Positions 25,808 through 35,284 of a stretch of DNA of 64,000 bases are shown one piece after another (positions within the stretch are counted from its first letter, which is position 1; every line of letters starts with the position of its first letter). Origin of the DNA: Rhodospirillaceae bacterium. Lineage in GTDB: Bacteria > Pseudomonadota > Alphaproteobacteria > DSM-16000 > Inquilinaceae. Position numbers and translations under genes: made by a program. Below the pieces are notes generated by a model. It saw only the letters and a list, made by a program, of their open reading frames with translations, searched no databases and was not told the DNA's origin. The stretch is taken from assembly GCA_020638575.1 (NCBI GenBank), contig JACKIH010000003.1, positions 911,501 to 975,500 of the forward strand, written 5' to 3'.

Positions 25808-26683
25808 TTAGCCCTTCATCGCCGCGAGCATGGCCGAGCCGAGGCTGGCCGGGCTTTCGGCCATCACGAAGCCGCACGACCGCATGGCCTCGATCTTGTC
25901 TTCGGCCCCGCCCTTGCCGCCGGAGATGATGGCGCCGGCATGGCCCATACGCCGCCCCGGCGGGGCGGTGCGCCCGGCGATGAAGCCGGCGATCGGCTTC
26001 TTCGTCTTGGACTGGCGGTAGAATTCCGCGGCGTCCTCTTCCGCAGAGCCGCCGATCTCACCGATCATGATGATGCCCTCGGTTTCCGGATCGCCGAGGA
26101 ACAGGTCCAGGCAGTCGATGAAGTTGGTGCCGTTGACCGGATCGCCGCCGATGCCGATGCAGGTGGACTGCCCCAGCCCGGCCGCCGTGGTCTGCGCCAC
26201 CGCTTCATAGGTCAGCGTGCCCGAGCGGCTGACCACGCCGATCTTGCCGCGTTGGTGGATATGGCCCGGCATGATGCCGATCTTGCAGGCGTCGGGCGTG
26301 ATGATGCCGGGGCAGTTGGGGCCGATCAGCCGGGTCTTCGACCCGCCGAGCGCCCGCTTCACCGTCACCATGTCGAGCACCGGGATGCCTTCGGTGATGC
26401 ACACCACCAGCTCCAGCTCGGCTTCGATCGCTTCCAGGATCGCGTCGGCGGCAAACGGCGGCGGCACGTAGATCACCGAGGCGTTGGCCCCGGTGGTCTT
26501 GGCGGCATCGGCCACGGTGTCGAACACCGGCAGGTCCAAATGGGTGGTGCCGCCCTTACCGGGGGTGACGCCGCCCACCATCTTGGTGCCGTAGGCGATT
26601 GCCTGTTCGGAATGGAACGTGCCCTGGGCGCCCGTGAAGCCCTGGCAGATCACTTTGGTGTTTTCGTCGACCAGAACGGCCAT
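25808..26683 (-). CDS. sucD: succinyl-CoA synthetase alpha subunit
   Basis: Forms the TCA-cycle succinate-CoA ligase with SucC. The 291 residues contain the CoA-binding Rossmann domain (CQGFTGAQGTFHSEQAI, TPGKGGTTHLDLPVF), the nucleotide region GPNCPGIITPDACKIGI and the phosphohistidine loop GHAGAIISGGKGGAEDK. The ATG at 26683 gives the standard MAVLVDENTKVICQG start. It lies 35 nt downstream of sucC. Confidence 0.96.
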   Translation of the reverse strand: MAVLVDENTKVICQGFTGAQGTFHSEQAIAYGTKMVGGVTPGKGGTTHLDLPVFDTVADAAKTTGANASVIYVPPPFAADAILEAIEAELELVVCITEGIPVLDMVTVKRALGGSKTRLIGPNCPGIITPDACKIGIMPGHIHQRGKIGVVSRSGTLTYEAVAQTTAAGLGQSTCIGIGGDPVNGTNFIDCLDLFLGDPETEGIIMIGEIGGSAEEDAAEFYRQSKTKKPIAGFIAGRTAPPGRRMGHAGAIISGGKGGAEDKIEAMRSCGFVMAESPASLGSAMLAAMKG

Positions 26684-26718
26684 CGTGACAACTCCTGTTC
26701 TCTTGTCTGCCGGCGTTG

Positions 26719-27915
26719 TTACGCGGCGTCCTTGACCGCCTTGACGATCTTTTCGGCGGCGTCCGCCAGGTTGTCGCCCGAAACGATGGGCAGACCGCTC
26801 TCGGCCATGATCTTCTTGCCCAGCTCCACGTTGGTGCCTTCCAGGCGCACCACCAGGGGTACGTGCAGGTGCACTTCGCGGGCCGCAGCCACCACGCCTT
26901 CGGCGATCACGTCGCACCGCATGATGCCGCCGAAGATGTTGACCAGGATGCCTTCCACGTTGGGATCCGACAGGATCAGCTTGAAGGCCGCGGTCACCCG
27001 TTCCTTCGTCGCACCGCCGCCGACATCGAGGAAGTTGGCCGGTTCCGACCCGTAGAGCTTGATGATGTCCATGGTCGCCATGGCCAGGCCGGCGCCGTTC
27101 ACCATGCAGCCGATCTTGCCGTCGAGCTTGATGTAGTTGAGCTCGTTCTTGGCGGCTTCCAGCTCGTGGGGGTCTTCCTCGCTCTCGTCGCGCAGGTCCA
27201 TCACGTCGGGATGGCGGAACAGCGCGTTGCCGTCGAAATTCATCTTGGCGTCGAGCGCCATCACCTGGCCCTCGCCGGTCACCACCAGCGGGTTGATCTC
27301 GACGATGGAGGCGTCGAGGTCCATGAACGCCTTGTACATGCCGGTGAGGAACTTCACCGCACTCGACACCTGCTTGCCGGTCAGCCCCAGGCCGAAGGCG
27401 ATGGCGCGTGCGTGATAGCCGCGCAGCCCGGTCAGCGGGTCGATGTCCAGCTTGATGATCTTCTCAGGCGTCTTGGCGGCGACCTCTTCGATCTCCATGC
27501 CGCCTTCGGTGGACGCCATCACGACGATCCGGCTGGTCTCGCGGTTCACCAGCATGCCGAGATAGAGCTCGCGGGCGATGTTGCAGCCTTCCTCGATGTA
27601 GAGGCGCTTGACCTCCTTGCCGGCCGGGCCGGTCTGCTTGGTCACCAGCACGCTATCGATCATCGCCGCGGCGTTGTCGTGGACATCCTGGATCGACTTG
27701 ACGACGCGGACGCCGCCCTTGCCGTCGGGATCGTTCTTGAAGCGGCCGGCACCGCGGCCGCCCGCGTGGATCTGGGATTTCACCACCCAGACCGGGCCTT
27801 CGAGCTGGCGGGCCACGTCTTCGGCTTCCTTCGCCGTGTAGGCCACACCGCCGCGCGGCACCGCGACCCCGTATCTTTGCAGCAAGGCCTTCGCCTGATA
27901 CTCGTGAATGTTCAT
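26719..27915 (-). CDS. sucC: succinyl-CoA synthetase beta subunit
   Basis: ATP-grasp subunit that binds nucleotide and succinate. At 398 residues it has MNIHEYQAKALLQRYGV at the start, VKSQIHAGGRGAGRFK for nucleotide binding, and NGAGLAMATMDIIKLYG and NIFGGIMRCDVIAEGV in the C-terminal domain. First gene of sucCD; the divergent 320-nt spacer to soxB must contain its promoter. Confidence 0.96.
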   Translation of the reverse strand: MNIHEYQAKALLQRYGVAVPRGGVAYTAKEAEDVARQLEGPVWVVKSQIHAGGRGAGRFKNDPDGKGGVRVVKSIQDVHDNAAAMIDSVLVTKQTGPAGKEVKRLYIEEGCNIARELYLGMLVNRETSRIVVMASTEGGMEIEEVAAKTPEKIIKLDIDPLTGLRGYHARAIAFGLGLTGKQVSSAVKFLTGMYKAFMDLDASIVEINPLVVTGEGQVMALDAKMNFDGNALFRHPDVMDLRDESEEDPHELEAAKNELNYIKLDGKIGCMVNGAGLAMATMDIIKLYGSEPANFLDVGGGATKERVTAAFKLILSDPNVEGILVNIFGGIMRCDVIAEGVVAAAREVHLHVPLVVRLEGTNVELGKKIMAESGLPIVSGDNLADAAEKIVKAVKDAA

Positions 27916-28028
27916 GGCCGATCCGTCCGTTTGCTTTGTCGGGCTTGCTTCGCAGAGGCTGGGGCGGGGGCGGCAGGCGCCGCCGACAGGGGTGCCCGAG
28001 CGCATGTTCCCGTCGTCATGCGGCGGGC

Positions 28029-28056
28029 ACTTTATCACCATGGTTGATCTGGGCAA
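28029..28056 (-). promoter_or_regulatory. candidate promoter for sucCD
   Basis: On the minus strand TTGCCC (28056-28051) and TAAAGT (28034-28029) are 16 nt apart, about 115 nt before the sucC start. Match and spacing are only fair. The rest of the 27916-28235 spacer shows no gene. Confidence 0.3.
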
Positions 28057-28144
28057 GGCGCGCGCGCCCATTCGGTTGGCAGACTTTTGTCCGCGATGCG
28101 CACACTCTTGGCCCAAAACGACAGATCGGCGTCGGAAACGTGGC

Positions 28145-28172
28145 TTGCCGGGGCCGGGATTTTTCGTATGCC
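28145..28172 (+). promoter_or_regulatory. candidate promoter for the sox operon
   Basis: TTGCCG (28145-28150) and TATGCC (28167-28172) lie 16 nt apart, about 64 nt before the soxB start on the plus strand. This is a weak consensus match placed where a promoter is needed. Confidence 0.28.
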
Positions 28173-28235
28173 ATGGAGCGGGCCGGCAGCCGCTTGCCTG
28201 CCCCGCCGGCCGCTCCCGTCAGATAAACTCAGCCC

Positions 28236-29486
28236 ATGCGCTATTCCGTCTTCTCCCTCGCCCGTGCCGCCCTGAACGGGCACAAATCCTGGCCCCAGGC
28301 CTGGCGCGACCACGCCTTGCGCGACCGCTACCGGGTGATCGTGGTGGGCGGCGGCGGCCATGGGCTGGCCACCGCCTACTACCTCGCTAAAAACCACAAC
28401 ATCACCGATGTGCTGGTGCTGGAGCGCGGCTACATCGGCGGCGGCAATGTCGGGCGCAACACCACCATCATCCGCTCCAACTACATGCTGCCGGCCAACG
28501 AGCCGTTCTACGAACACTCCCTAAAGTTGTGGGAGGGTTTGGCCCAGGATCTCAATTTCAATATGATGGTGAGCCAGCGGGGCGTGCTCAATCTCTATCA
28601 TTCCGATAGCCAGAGAGACGCCTTTGCCCGCCGCGGCAACGCCATGCGGCTCTGCGGCGTGGATGCCGAGCTGCTGGACGTGGACGGGGTGCGCAAATAC
28701 GCGCCCCTGCTGGATTTCGACAACGCGCGCTTTCCCGTCCAGGGCGGCCTGTTGCAGCCGCGCGGCGGCACCGTGCGCCACGATGCCGTGGCCTGGGGCT
28801 ACGCGCGGGCGGCCGACCGGCTGGGCGTGCACATCGCCCAGACCTGCGAGGTGACCGGCCTGGTGATCGAAGGGGGCCGGGTGGCCGGCGTGGAAACGCC
28901 GCACGGCCGCATCCTGGCCGACAAGGTGGGCCTGGCCGTGGCCGGCAACACCAGCCTGGTCGCCCAGATGGCGGGCATCGAGCTGCCCATCGAAACCCAC
29001 CTGCTGACGGCGTTCGTGTCGGAAGGGCTGAAGCCCTTCATCGACGGCGTCGTCACCTTCGGCGCCGGCCACTTCTACCTCAGCCAGTCCGACAAGGGCG
29101 GGCTCGTCTTCGGCGGCGACCTGGATGGCTACAACTCCTATTCCCAGCGCGGCGGCCTTGCGGAAATCGACCACGTGCTCACCGCCGGCATCGCCATGGT
29201 GCCCGCCATGTCGCGCGTGCGCATGCTGCGCCACTGGGCGGGCCGCATGGACATGACCATGGACGGCAGCCCCATCATCTGCACCACGCCGGTGGAAAAC
29301 CTCTTCCTCAACGGCGGCTGGTGCTACGGCGGCTTCAAGGCCACCCCGGCGTCGGGCTGGTGCTTCGCCCACACCATCGCTGCGGGCGAGCCCCACCCGC
29401 TCAACCGCGACTTCACCATCGAGCGGTTCCGCACCGGCCGGGTGATCGACGAGAAGGGGGCGGGTCCGCGCCCCTGGCTGCAGTAA
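28236..29486 (+). CDS. soxB: sarcosine oxidase beta subunit
   Basis: FAD-binding subunit of heterotetrameric sarcosine oxidase, which oxidises sarcosine to glycine with transfer of the methyl carbon to tetrahydrofolate. The 416 residues show the FAD motif VVGGGGHGLATAYYLAK at about 36-52, GGGNVGRNTTIIRSNY for flavin attachment, and the C-terminal NGGWCYGGFKATPASGW. First gene of soxBDAG. Confidence 0.95.
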   Translation: MRYSVFSLARAALNGHKSWPQAWRDHALRDRYRVIVVGGGGHGLATAYYLAKNHNITDVLVLERGYIGGGNVGRNTTIIRSNYMLPANEPFYEHSLKLWEGLAQDLNFNMMVSQRGVLNLYHSDSQRDAFARRGNAMRLCGVDAELLDVDGVRKYAPLLDFDNARFPVQGGLLQPRGGTVRHDAVAWGYARAADRLGVHIAQTCEVTGLVIEGGRVAGVETPHGRILADKVGLAVAGNTSLVAQMAGIELPIETHLLTAFVSEGLKPFIDGVVTFGAGHFYLSQSDKGGLVFGGDLDGYNSYSQRGGLAEIDHVLTAGIAMVPAMSRVRMLRHWAGRMDMTMDGSPIICTTPVENLFLNGGWCYGGFKATPASGWCFAHTIAAGEPHPLNRDFTIERFRTGRVIDEKGAGPRPWLQ

Positions 29487-29506
29487 AGAGCCGTAGAGAC
29501 GATAAG

Positions 29507-29809
29507 ATGCTGAGGATTCCCTGCCCCTGCTGCGGCCTGCGCGACGAGACCGAGTTCACCTACAATGGCTCGGCCGAAGCCCCCCGCCCCACCGATCCCG
29601 AGGATGGCGCCGCGGCGGCCGCCTATGTCTATTTCCGCGCCAACCCCCGCGGCTGGCATGCCGAATACTGGCACCACGCCCAGGGCTGCCGGCGCTGGAT
29701 CAAGGTGATCCGCCACACCGTGACCCATGAGATCGCAGCATCCGGCTGGCCGGACGAGGATTTGCCGATGCCCGAAGCGGCCCCCAACACCGGGAAGGCC
29801 GGGCGATGA
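29507..29809 (+). CDS. soxD: sarcosine oxidase delta subunit
   Basis: Small 100-residue subunit with zinc-binding cysteines in CPCCGLRDETEF and a conserved YFRANPRGWHAEYWHHAQGC block. It bridges the alpha and beta subunits in known complexes. It starts 20 nt after soxB and overlaps soxA by 4 nt. Confidence 0.94.
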   Translation: MLRIPCPCCGLRDETEFTYNGSAEAPRPTDPEDGAAAAAYVYFRANPRGWHAEYWHHAQGCRRWIKVIRHTVTHEIAASGWPDEDLPMPEAAPNTGKAGR

Positions 29810-32784
29810 GCGGCTTTCGCGCCTCGACCGGCCTGTTCACCGATCCCCGCCGGCCCATCGGCTTCCGCTTCGACGGGCACGCCTACCAGGGTGCGGCGGG
29901 CGACACCCTGGCCTCGGCCCTCATCGCCAACGGCGTCTCGCTGTTCGGCCGCAGCTTCAAGTACCACCGGCCGCGCGGCCTCTTGAGCCTGGGATCCGAC
30001 GAGCCCAACGCGTTGGTGGAACTGCGCAGCGGCGCCCGCACCGAACCCAACTCCCGCGCCCCCATGGTGGAGTTGTACGAAGGGCTGGTGGCAAGGAGCC
30101 AGAACCGCTGGCCCTCGCTGCGCTTCGATGTGCAGGCGGCCAACCAGCTCGCAGGCCCGATGCTGGTGGCGGGCTTCTACTACAAGACCTTCATGTGGCC
30201 GCGCAGCTTCTGGAAATCGGTCTACGAACCGATGATCCGCCGTGCCGCCGGCCTCGGCCGCGCCACCCTGGCGCCCGACCCCGATACCTACGAACAGGCC
30301 CATCTCCACACCGATGTGCTGGTGGTGGGCGGCGGTGTGGCCGGGCTGATGGCGGCGGCGAGTGCCGCGGCGGCCGGCGCCCGCGTGGTGTTGGCGGAGG
30401 AAACCGCCCATCTCGGCGGCCGCGCGCCCCTGGACGGCGAGGAGATCGACGGTGCTGCGGCGCAGACCTGGGTCGACGCCATCGCCGCCCAGCTTGCCGC
30501 GGACGACAAAGTGCGCGTGCTCACCCGCACCACCGTTGCCGGGCTTTACGACCACGGCGTCGCCCGCGCCATCGAACGGGTGGCCGACCACCTGGCCGAA
30601 CCGCCCGCGGGCCAGCCCCGCCAGCGCGCCTGGACCATCCGGGCAGAAGCCATCGTGGTGGCCGCCGGCGGCCATGAGCGCCCGCTGGTGTTCCCGGACA
30701 ACGACCGGCCGGGCGTCATGCTGGCGTCCGCCGCGCGCAGCCTGCTCACCGGCTACGGCGTGGCGGTGGGCCGCCATTGCGTGATCGCCACCACCAACGA
30801 CGACGCCTATCTCACCGCCTATCGGCTGGTGGATGCCGGTGTGGAGGTGGCTGCGATCCTCGATGCCCGGCCCGAGCCGGGGCCGGAAGCGGCCCGCGCC
30901 GCCGCCATCGGCTTGCGGGTACTGCCGGGCACCGCCCCGGCCGGCGTGGTGGGCAGCAAGTCCGTCCGCGCCGTCGATGCGCTGGAGCTGGCGTCGGGCG
31001 GCGGCGAACGCATCGCCTGCGATGCACTGCTGGTGTCCGGCGGCTGGACCCCCGCCGTGCACCTCACGACCCATTTGGGCCGCGCGCCGGTGTGGTCCGA
31101 TACGCTGGCCGCCTTCGTGCCCGACCTGCCGAAGGATGGGCCGATCTTCGTTGCCGGCACCGCGGCCGGCACGCTCGCCTTGTCCGACTGCATGACAGAG
31201 GGCCGCCGCGCCGGGCTGGATGCCGCCGCCCGCGCCGGGGTGTCCGGCACCGCCCCGCCGCGACCGCCCGCCAAGGCGCTGGAGGGCGCACCGCCCGTCG
31301 CCCTGTGGCAGGTGCCGGCCCGCGGCAAGGCGTTCGTGGACTTCCAGAACGACGTCACGGCCAAGGATCTGGCGCTCGCCCAGCGGGAAAACTACGCCAG
31401 CATCGAGCACACCAAGCGCTACACCACGCTCGGCATGGCGACCGACCAGGGCAAGACCTCGGCCGTCAACGCTATCGGCATCGTGGCGGGTCTGCGCGGC
31501 GTCAGCCCGGCGGAGGTCGGCACCACCACCTTCCGGCCGCCCTACACGCCCGTAGCCGTCGCCACCTTCGCCGGCCACGCCGTGGGCAAGCACCATGCGC
31601 CCACCCGCCGCTCCGGCCTGCACGACTGGCACGCCCGCCACGGCGCCACCTTCGTGGAAGCCGGCCAGTGGCTGCGCCCGCAGATCTACGGCAAGCCGGG
31701 CGAGAGCATGTTCGATGCCACCATGCGCGAGGTGCGCCAGGTGCGCAGCGCGGTCGGCCTCTGCGATGTCTCCACGCTGGGCAAGATTGACCTGTTCGGC
31801 CCGGACGCCGCGACCTTCCTCAACCTCCTCTACGCCAACGCCTTCGCCAAGCTGCCCGTGGGCAAGGTGCGCTACGGGCTGATGCTGCGCGAGGACGGCC
31901 ACGTGTTCGACGACGGCACCGTTTCCCGCCTCGCCGAGGACCGCTTCTTCATCACCACGACCACAGCCAATGCCGGGCCGGTGCTGGCCCATATGGAATA
32001 CGCCCACGAGGTGCTGTGGCCGGAGCTGGACGTGGCCATGTGCACGGCGACCGAGCAGTGGTGCTCCATCGCCGTCGCCGGGCCGAAGTCGCGCGAGGTG
32101 CTGGCCAAGGCCCTGCCCGCCTTCGACGTCTCCGCCGACGCTCTGCCCTTCATGGGGGTGCGCGAAGGGGTGCAGGACGGCGTGGCGACGCGGGTGTTCC
32201 GCATCAGCTTTTCCGGCGAGCTGGCCTATGAGGTGGCGGTGCCCTGGGGCCACGGCGAAGCGTTGTGGACGCGCCTGCTGGCAGCGGGCGAGCCCTTCGG
32301 CATCATCCCCTACGGCACCGAGGCGCTCGGGGTGATGCGCATCGAAAAGGGCCACCCGGCGGGCCCGGAGCTGAACGGCCACACCATGGCGCAAGACCTG
32401 GGCATGGCCCGCCTGATGAAGACGTCGGGCGACTTCATCGGCCGCGCCATGGCCCACCACCGCGCCGCCCACGATCCCGACCGGCCGGTGCTGGTGGGCC
32501 TGAAGCCGCGCCAGCGCGACCAGCGGCTGCGCGCCGGTGCCCACCTGCTGGACCCCGATGCGCCGAAGACGTTGGAGACCTCGCTGGGCTGGGTGTCCTC
32601 GTGCCAGTACAGCCCCGAGTGCGGCCATTGGATCGCGCTCGGCCTGCTGAAGGGCGGCCGCCGGGACGACGGCGGCGTGCCGCGCCGCGTGGTCGCCGCC
32701 TATCCGCTGAAGAACGAATGGGTCGACGTGCTGGTGGTCGACCCCTGCTTCGTCGACCCCGACGGGAGCCGCCTCCATGCCTGA
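29806..32784 (+). CDS. soxA: sarcosine oxidase alpha subunit
   Basis: Large 992-residue subunit. Residues about 15-100 form a 2Fe-2S-ferredoxin-like fold lacking the cluster cysteines (FDGHAYQGAAGDTLASALI). Residues about 165-500 hold the NAD-binding domain (VLVVGGGVAGLMAAASAAAA). The C-terminal half is a GcvT-like folate domain (SAVGLCDVSTLGKIDLFGPD to the end) that captures the methylene group on tetrahydrofolate. Overlaps of 4 nt with soxD and 8 nt with soxG show tight coupling. Confidence 0.95.
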   Translation: MSGFRASTGLFTDPRRPIGFRFDGHAYQGAAGDTLASALIANGVSLFGRSFKYHRPRGLLSLGSDEPNALVELRSGARTEPNSRAPMVELYEGLVARSQNRWPSLRFDVQAANQLAGPMLVAGFYYKTFMWPRSFWKSVYEPMIRRAAGLGRATLAPDPDTYEQAHLHTDVLVVGGGVAGLMAAASAAAAGARVVLAEETAHLGGRAPLDGEEIDGAAAQTWVDAIAAQLAADDKVRVLTRTTVAGLYDHGVARAIERVADHLAEPPAGQPRQRAWTIRAEAIVVAAGGHERPLVFPDNDRPGVMLASAARSLLTGYGVAVGRHCVIATTNDDAYLTAYRLVDAGVEVAAILDARPEPGPEAARAAAIGLRVLPGTAPAGVVGSKSVRAVDALELASGGGERIACDALLVSGGWTPAVHLTTHLGRAPVWSDTLAAFVPDLPKDGPIFVAGTAAGTLALSDCMTEGRRAGLDAAARAGVSGTAPPRPPAKALEGAPPVALWQVPARGKAFVDFQNDVTAKDLALAQRENYASIEHTKRYTTLGMATDQGKTSAVNAIGIVAGLRGVSPAEVGTTTFRPPYTPVAVATFAGHAVGKHHAPTRRSGLHDWHARHGATFVEAGQWLRPQIYGKPGESMFDATMREVRQVRSAVGLCDVSTLGKIDLFGPDAATFLNLLYANAFAKLPVGKVRYGLMLREDGHVFDDGTVSRLAEDRFFITTTTANAGPVLAHMEYAHEVLWPELDVAMCTATEQWCSIAVAGPKSREVLAKALPAFDVSADALPFMGVREGVQDGVATRVFRISFSGELAYEVAVPWGHGEALWTRLLAAGEPFGIIPYGTEALGVMRIEKGHPAGPELNGHTMAQDLGMARLMKTSGDFIGRAMAHHRAAHDPDRPVLVGLKPRQRDQRLRAGAHLLDPDAPKTLETSLGWVSSCQYSPECGHWIALGLLKGGRRDDGGVPRRVVAAYPLKNEWVDVLVVDPCFVDPDGSRLHA

Positions 32785-33340
32785 CGCCCCGCTGCGCCAC
32801 CCGCTCGACCACCTGACCGCCCGGCCCACCGAGACGCCGGACGCGGTGCTGCGCAGCCTCGCCGAGGCCACCTGCGCCCACCTGCTGGCGCGCAAGGGGC
32901 AGGCCGACGCCCTGGCGGCAGCCTTCGGCATCGCCGCCGGGGTGGGCACGGTGAGCCGTGCGGACGGTGTGGCCTACTGGTGCGTGGCGCCGGGCCGCTG
33001 GTGGGCGGTGGCGGAGACGGGCCGGGCCGCGGGCATTGCCGACACGGTGGCCGGCAAGCTGGGCGGGACGGGCTATGTGAGCGACCAGAGCCAGGCGCGC
33101 GCGCTGATCCGCGTCACCGGCCCGCGGGTGCTCGACATCCTGGCCAAGGGCTGCTCGCTGGACCTGGCAGGCTTCGCCGCAGAGGCCTGCGCGCAGACCC
33201 AGATCGCCCACATCTCCACCGCCATCGCGGCGACGGACGGCGGCTTCGACCTGCTGGTGCCCAGCGGCTTTGCCCAGGATTTCTGGGAGTGGCTGGAAGC
33301 TTCGGCGGCGGAGTTCAGCACGCAGGTGAAGGCGGGCTGA
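32777..33340 (+). CDS. soxG: sarcosine oxidase gamma subunit
   Basis: 187-residue gamma subunit, related to the N-terminal part of GcvT-like proteins: YVSDQSQARALIRVTGPRVL, ILAKGCSLDL, and a C-terminal FDLLVPSGFAQDFWEWL. It overlaps the soxA end by 8 nt and closes the sox operon. The 195-nt region after it contains a hairpin and is AT-richer than its surroundings. Confidence 0.92.
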   Translation: MPDAPLRHPLDHLTARPTETPDAVLRSLAEATCAHLLARKGQADALAAAFGIAAGVGTVSRADGVAYWCVAPGRWWAVAETGRAAGIADTVAGKLGGTGYVSDQSQARALIRVTGPRVLDILAKGCSLDLAGFAAEACAQTQIAHISTAIAATDGGFDLLVPSGFAQDFWEWLEASAAEFSTQVKAG

Positions 33341-33395
33341 CCCTTCGATATTGCACCAGCAAACGCCCAAATCTACTTGATTTCATTAGAGTCCT

Positions 33396-33443
33396 GCCTG
33401 CTTGGCAAGGACGGGTATTTTGCGTCGCCATACCCACGCAGGC
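33396..33443 (+). terminator. possible bidirectional hairpin between soxG and a ligase gene
   Basis: Two nested stems, GCCTGC/GCAGGC (33396-33401, 33438-33443) and GGGTAT/ATACCC (33413-33418, 33430-33435), are separated by an uneven internal loop. The element lies between two convergent genes; no clean T-run is present. Confidence 0.3.
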
Positions 33444-33535
33444 GGGTAGCTCATTGAATCTATTGAGAGTCCCGCCCTCGCGGAACTGGCGGCGCCGAGA
33501 GGCGTCGGGATAACGTCAACGACCAGCCTACGGAC

Positions 33536-34993
33536 TCACAGCCGCCGCAGATACGTCCGGTATTCCAGGTCGGTGATGGTGGCGTTGAACACCCCCAGTT
33601 CCGACTTGCGGCAGGCCGTATAGACCCGGTGGAAATCCTCCCCGAAAATCTCCTGGGCCACCGCCGAGGTCTCGAAGCGCGCCAGCGCGCTCGCCCAGTC
33701 GGTCGGCAGCCGGTCGCCGTCGGTCGGTTCCACCTGCCCGTCCAGCGGCTCCGGCGGTTCGCGGCTGGCTTCCAGCCCCTTCAGGATACCGCCCAGCATG
33801 GCGGCCAGGGCCAGGTAGGGGTTGGCATCAGCACCGCACACCCGGTGCTCCAGCCGGGCGGCCGGCCCGCTGGTCGACGGCACGCGAACGGCCACACCGC
33901 GGTGATCGAACCCCCAGCAAGGGCTCATCGGCACGTAGGCGTTGGGTTGGAAGCGGCGGTAGGAATTGGCGTGCGGGGCGAACACCGCCATGCAGTCGCC
34001 CATGGTGTCCAGAAGCCCAGCGATGGCGTGCCCCAGCACCGGGGAAAATTCCTCCTCCGGGGCCGCGAACAGGTTGACGCCCGCCCGGTCCAGCAGGCTG
34101 GCGTGCATGTGCAGCCCGCTGCCCGCCTGGCCGTCGAGCGGCTTGGCCATGAACGTCGCCTCCAGGTCGTGGGAGCGGCAGACATGGCGCACGATGCGGC
34201 GGAACATCACCGCGTGGTCGGCCGCCATCATGGCGTCGGGCACATGCAGCAGGTTGATCTCGAACTGGCCGGGACCGAATTCGGCGATGGTGGTGCCCAC
34301 CGGCACGTTCTGGTCCAGGCACGCCTCGCGGATGTCGTCGAGCAGCGGCTGGAAGCTCGCCATCACGTCCAGGTCGTAGATCTGCGAGGCTTCGCCCACC
34401 TCCGGCGCGCCGTGGGGCGGCAGCGGCGGCCCCTGGGGCGGGCTGTCGGCCCGGTAGACGAAGAACTCCAGCTCCATCGCCACCACCGGGGTAAGCCCCA
34501 GATAGGCCAGCCGCTCCAGCACGGCGTAGAGGCGCGAGCGCGGATCGTAGGGGCACGGCTCGTCCGGCGCGTCGGCCGGGCTCAGGCTCATCATCACCTG
34601 GGCGGTGGGGCGCACGGCCCAGGGCACGGGCACCAGCGTGCCGGGCGCCGGATGGGCCAGCCCGTCGGGGTCGCCAAGGGCCAGCGCCAAGCCGGCGGCA
34701 TCCACATCCTCGCCCCAGATGTCCAGCGCATAGGCGGAAATCGGCAGGCGGACGGACGCGTTGGACAGCTTCGGCAGGTCGTCCGCCGGCACCCACTTGC
34801 CGCGGATCACGCCGTTGGCGTCCGGGAACAGCAGTTCCACCTTTTCGGTTTCAGGATGGGCGTGGAGATAGGCTGCGGCTTCCGCCCCGAAGGCGGCGTC
34901 GTCGAACAACGGCCTGGCTCTGCTTGGGGCGGCCGGCGCAACTTTCGTCGCATGGCCGGACGCCATGGTACTGTCAGCTGCTTCTGGTGGCAT
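33536..34993 (-). CDS. glutamine synthetase family protein (gamma-glutamylpolyamine synthetase-like)
   Basis: A 485-residue ATP-dependent ligase of the GS fold, probably adding glutamate to putrescine or a related amine (PuuA/SpuB-like). Conserved GS elements: VVAMELEFFVYRA, EFGPGQFEINLLH, TFMAKPLDGQAGSGLHMHAS and CGADANPYLALAAML. It lacks the features of biosynthetic GlnA and follows potFGHI on the same strand, which points to polyamine catabolism. The first 25 residues are Ala/Pro-rich and the start could be the ATG at 34966. Its 291-nt upstream gap carries a motif shared with the MCE operon. Confidence 0.85.
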   Translation of the reverse strand: MPPEAADSTMASGHATKVAPAAPSRARPLFDDAAFGAEAAAYLHAHPETEKVELLFPDANGVIRGKWVPADDLPKLSNASVRLPISAYALDIWGEDVDAAGLALALGDPDGLAHPAPGTLVPVPWAVRPTAQVMMSLSPADAPDEPCPYDPRSRLYAVLERLAYLGLTPVVAMELEFFVYRADSPPQGPPLPPHGAPEVGEASQIYDLDVMASFQPLLDDIREACLDQNVPVGTTIAEFGPGQFEINLLHVPDAMMAADHAVMFRRIVRHVCRSHDLEATFMAKPLDGQAGSGLHMHASLLDRAGVNLFAAPEEEFSPVLGHAIAGLLDTMGDCMAVFAPHANSYRRFQPNAYVPMSPCWGFDHRGVAVRVPSTSGPAARLEHRVCGADANPYLALAAMLGGILKGLEASREPPEPLDGQVEPTDGDRLPTDWASALARFETSAVAQEIFGEDFHRVYTACRKSELGVFNATITDLEYRTYLRRL

Positions 34994-35284
34994 TTAGAGT
35001 CTGCACTCGATCGCCCCATGAGCCACGGCGGCCGGCAGCACCGCGTTGCACAGGGCGCAGGGCCCGCTGCAGGACCACCCCGCCGCACGGGCCCGGCACC
35101 GCCGTCGGTGCGGGTGCCGTCACCGTCCGCAGGACATGGCCGAGATTGGCCAGCACCTGCGTCGCTCGTCGTCACATATGCTTAGCATGCGCGTCCCACC
35201 CGCTCCTAGCCCTGACCGATCAGGACGCGAACCTCGGTGCGGCGGCAACGGTGCGCGGGCGCCTTCCCGCGATACCGCCGGCGA

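Noticed and set aside
29629..32949. Minus-strand open frame of about 1100 codons
   Set aside because: Antisense to soxA, which has complete family domains; low-complexity composition.
33536..34993. Reading the GS-fold gene as biosynthetic glutamine synthetase glnA
   Set aside because: The context is potFGHI, and the sequence resembles PuuA-type ligases rather than GlnA; no glnB neighbour.
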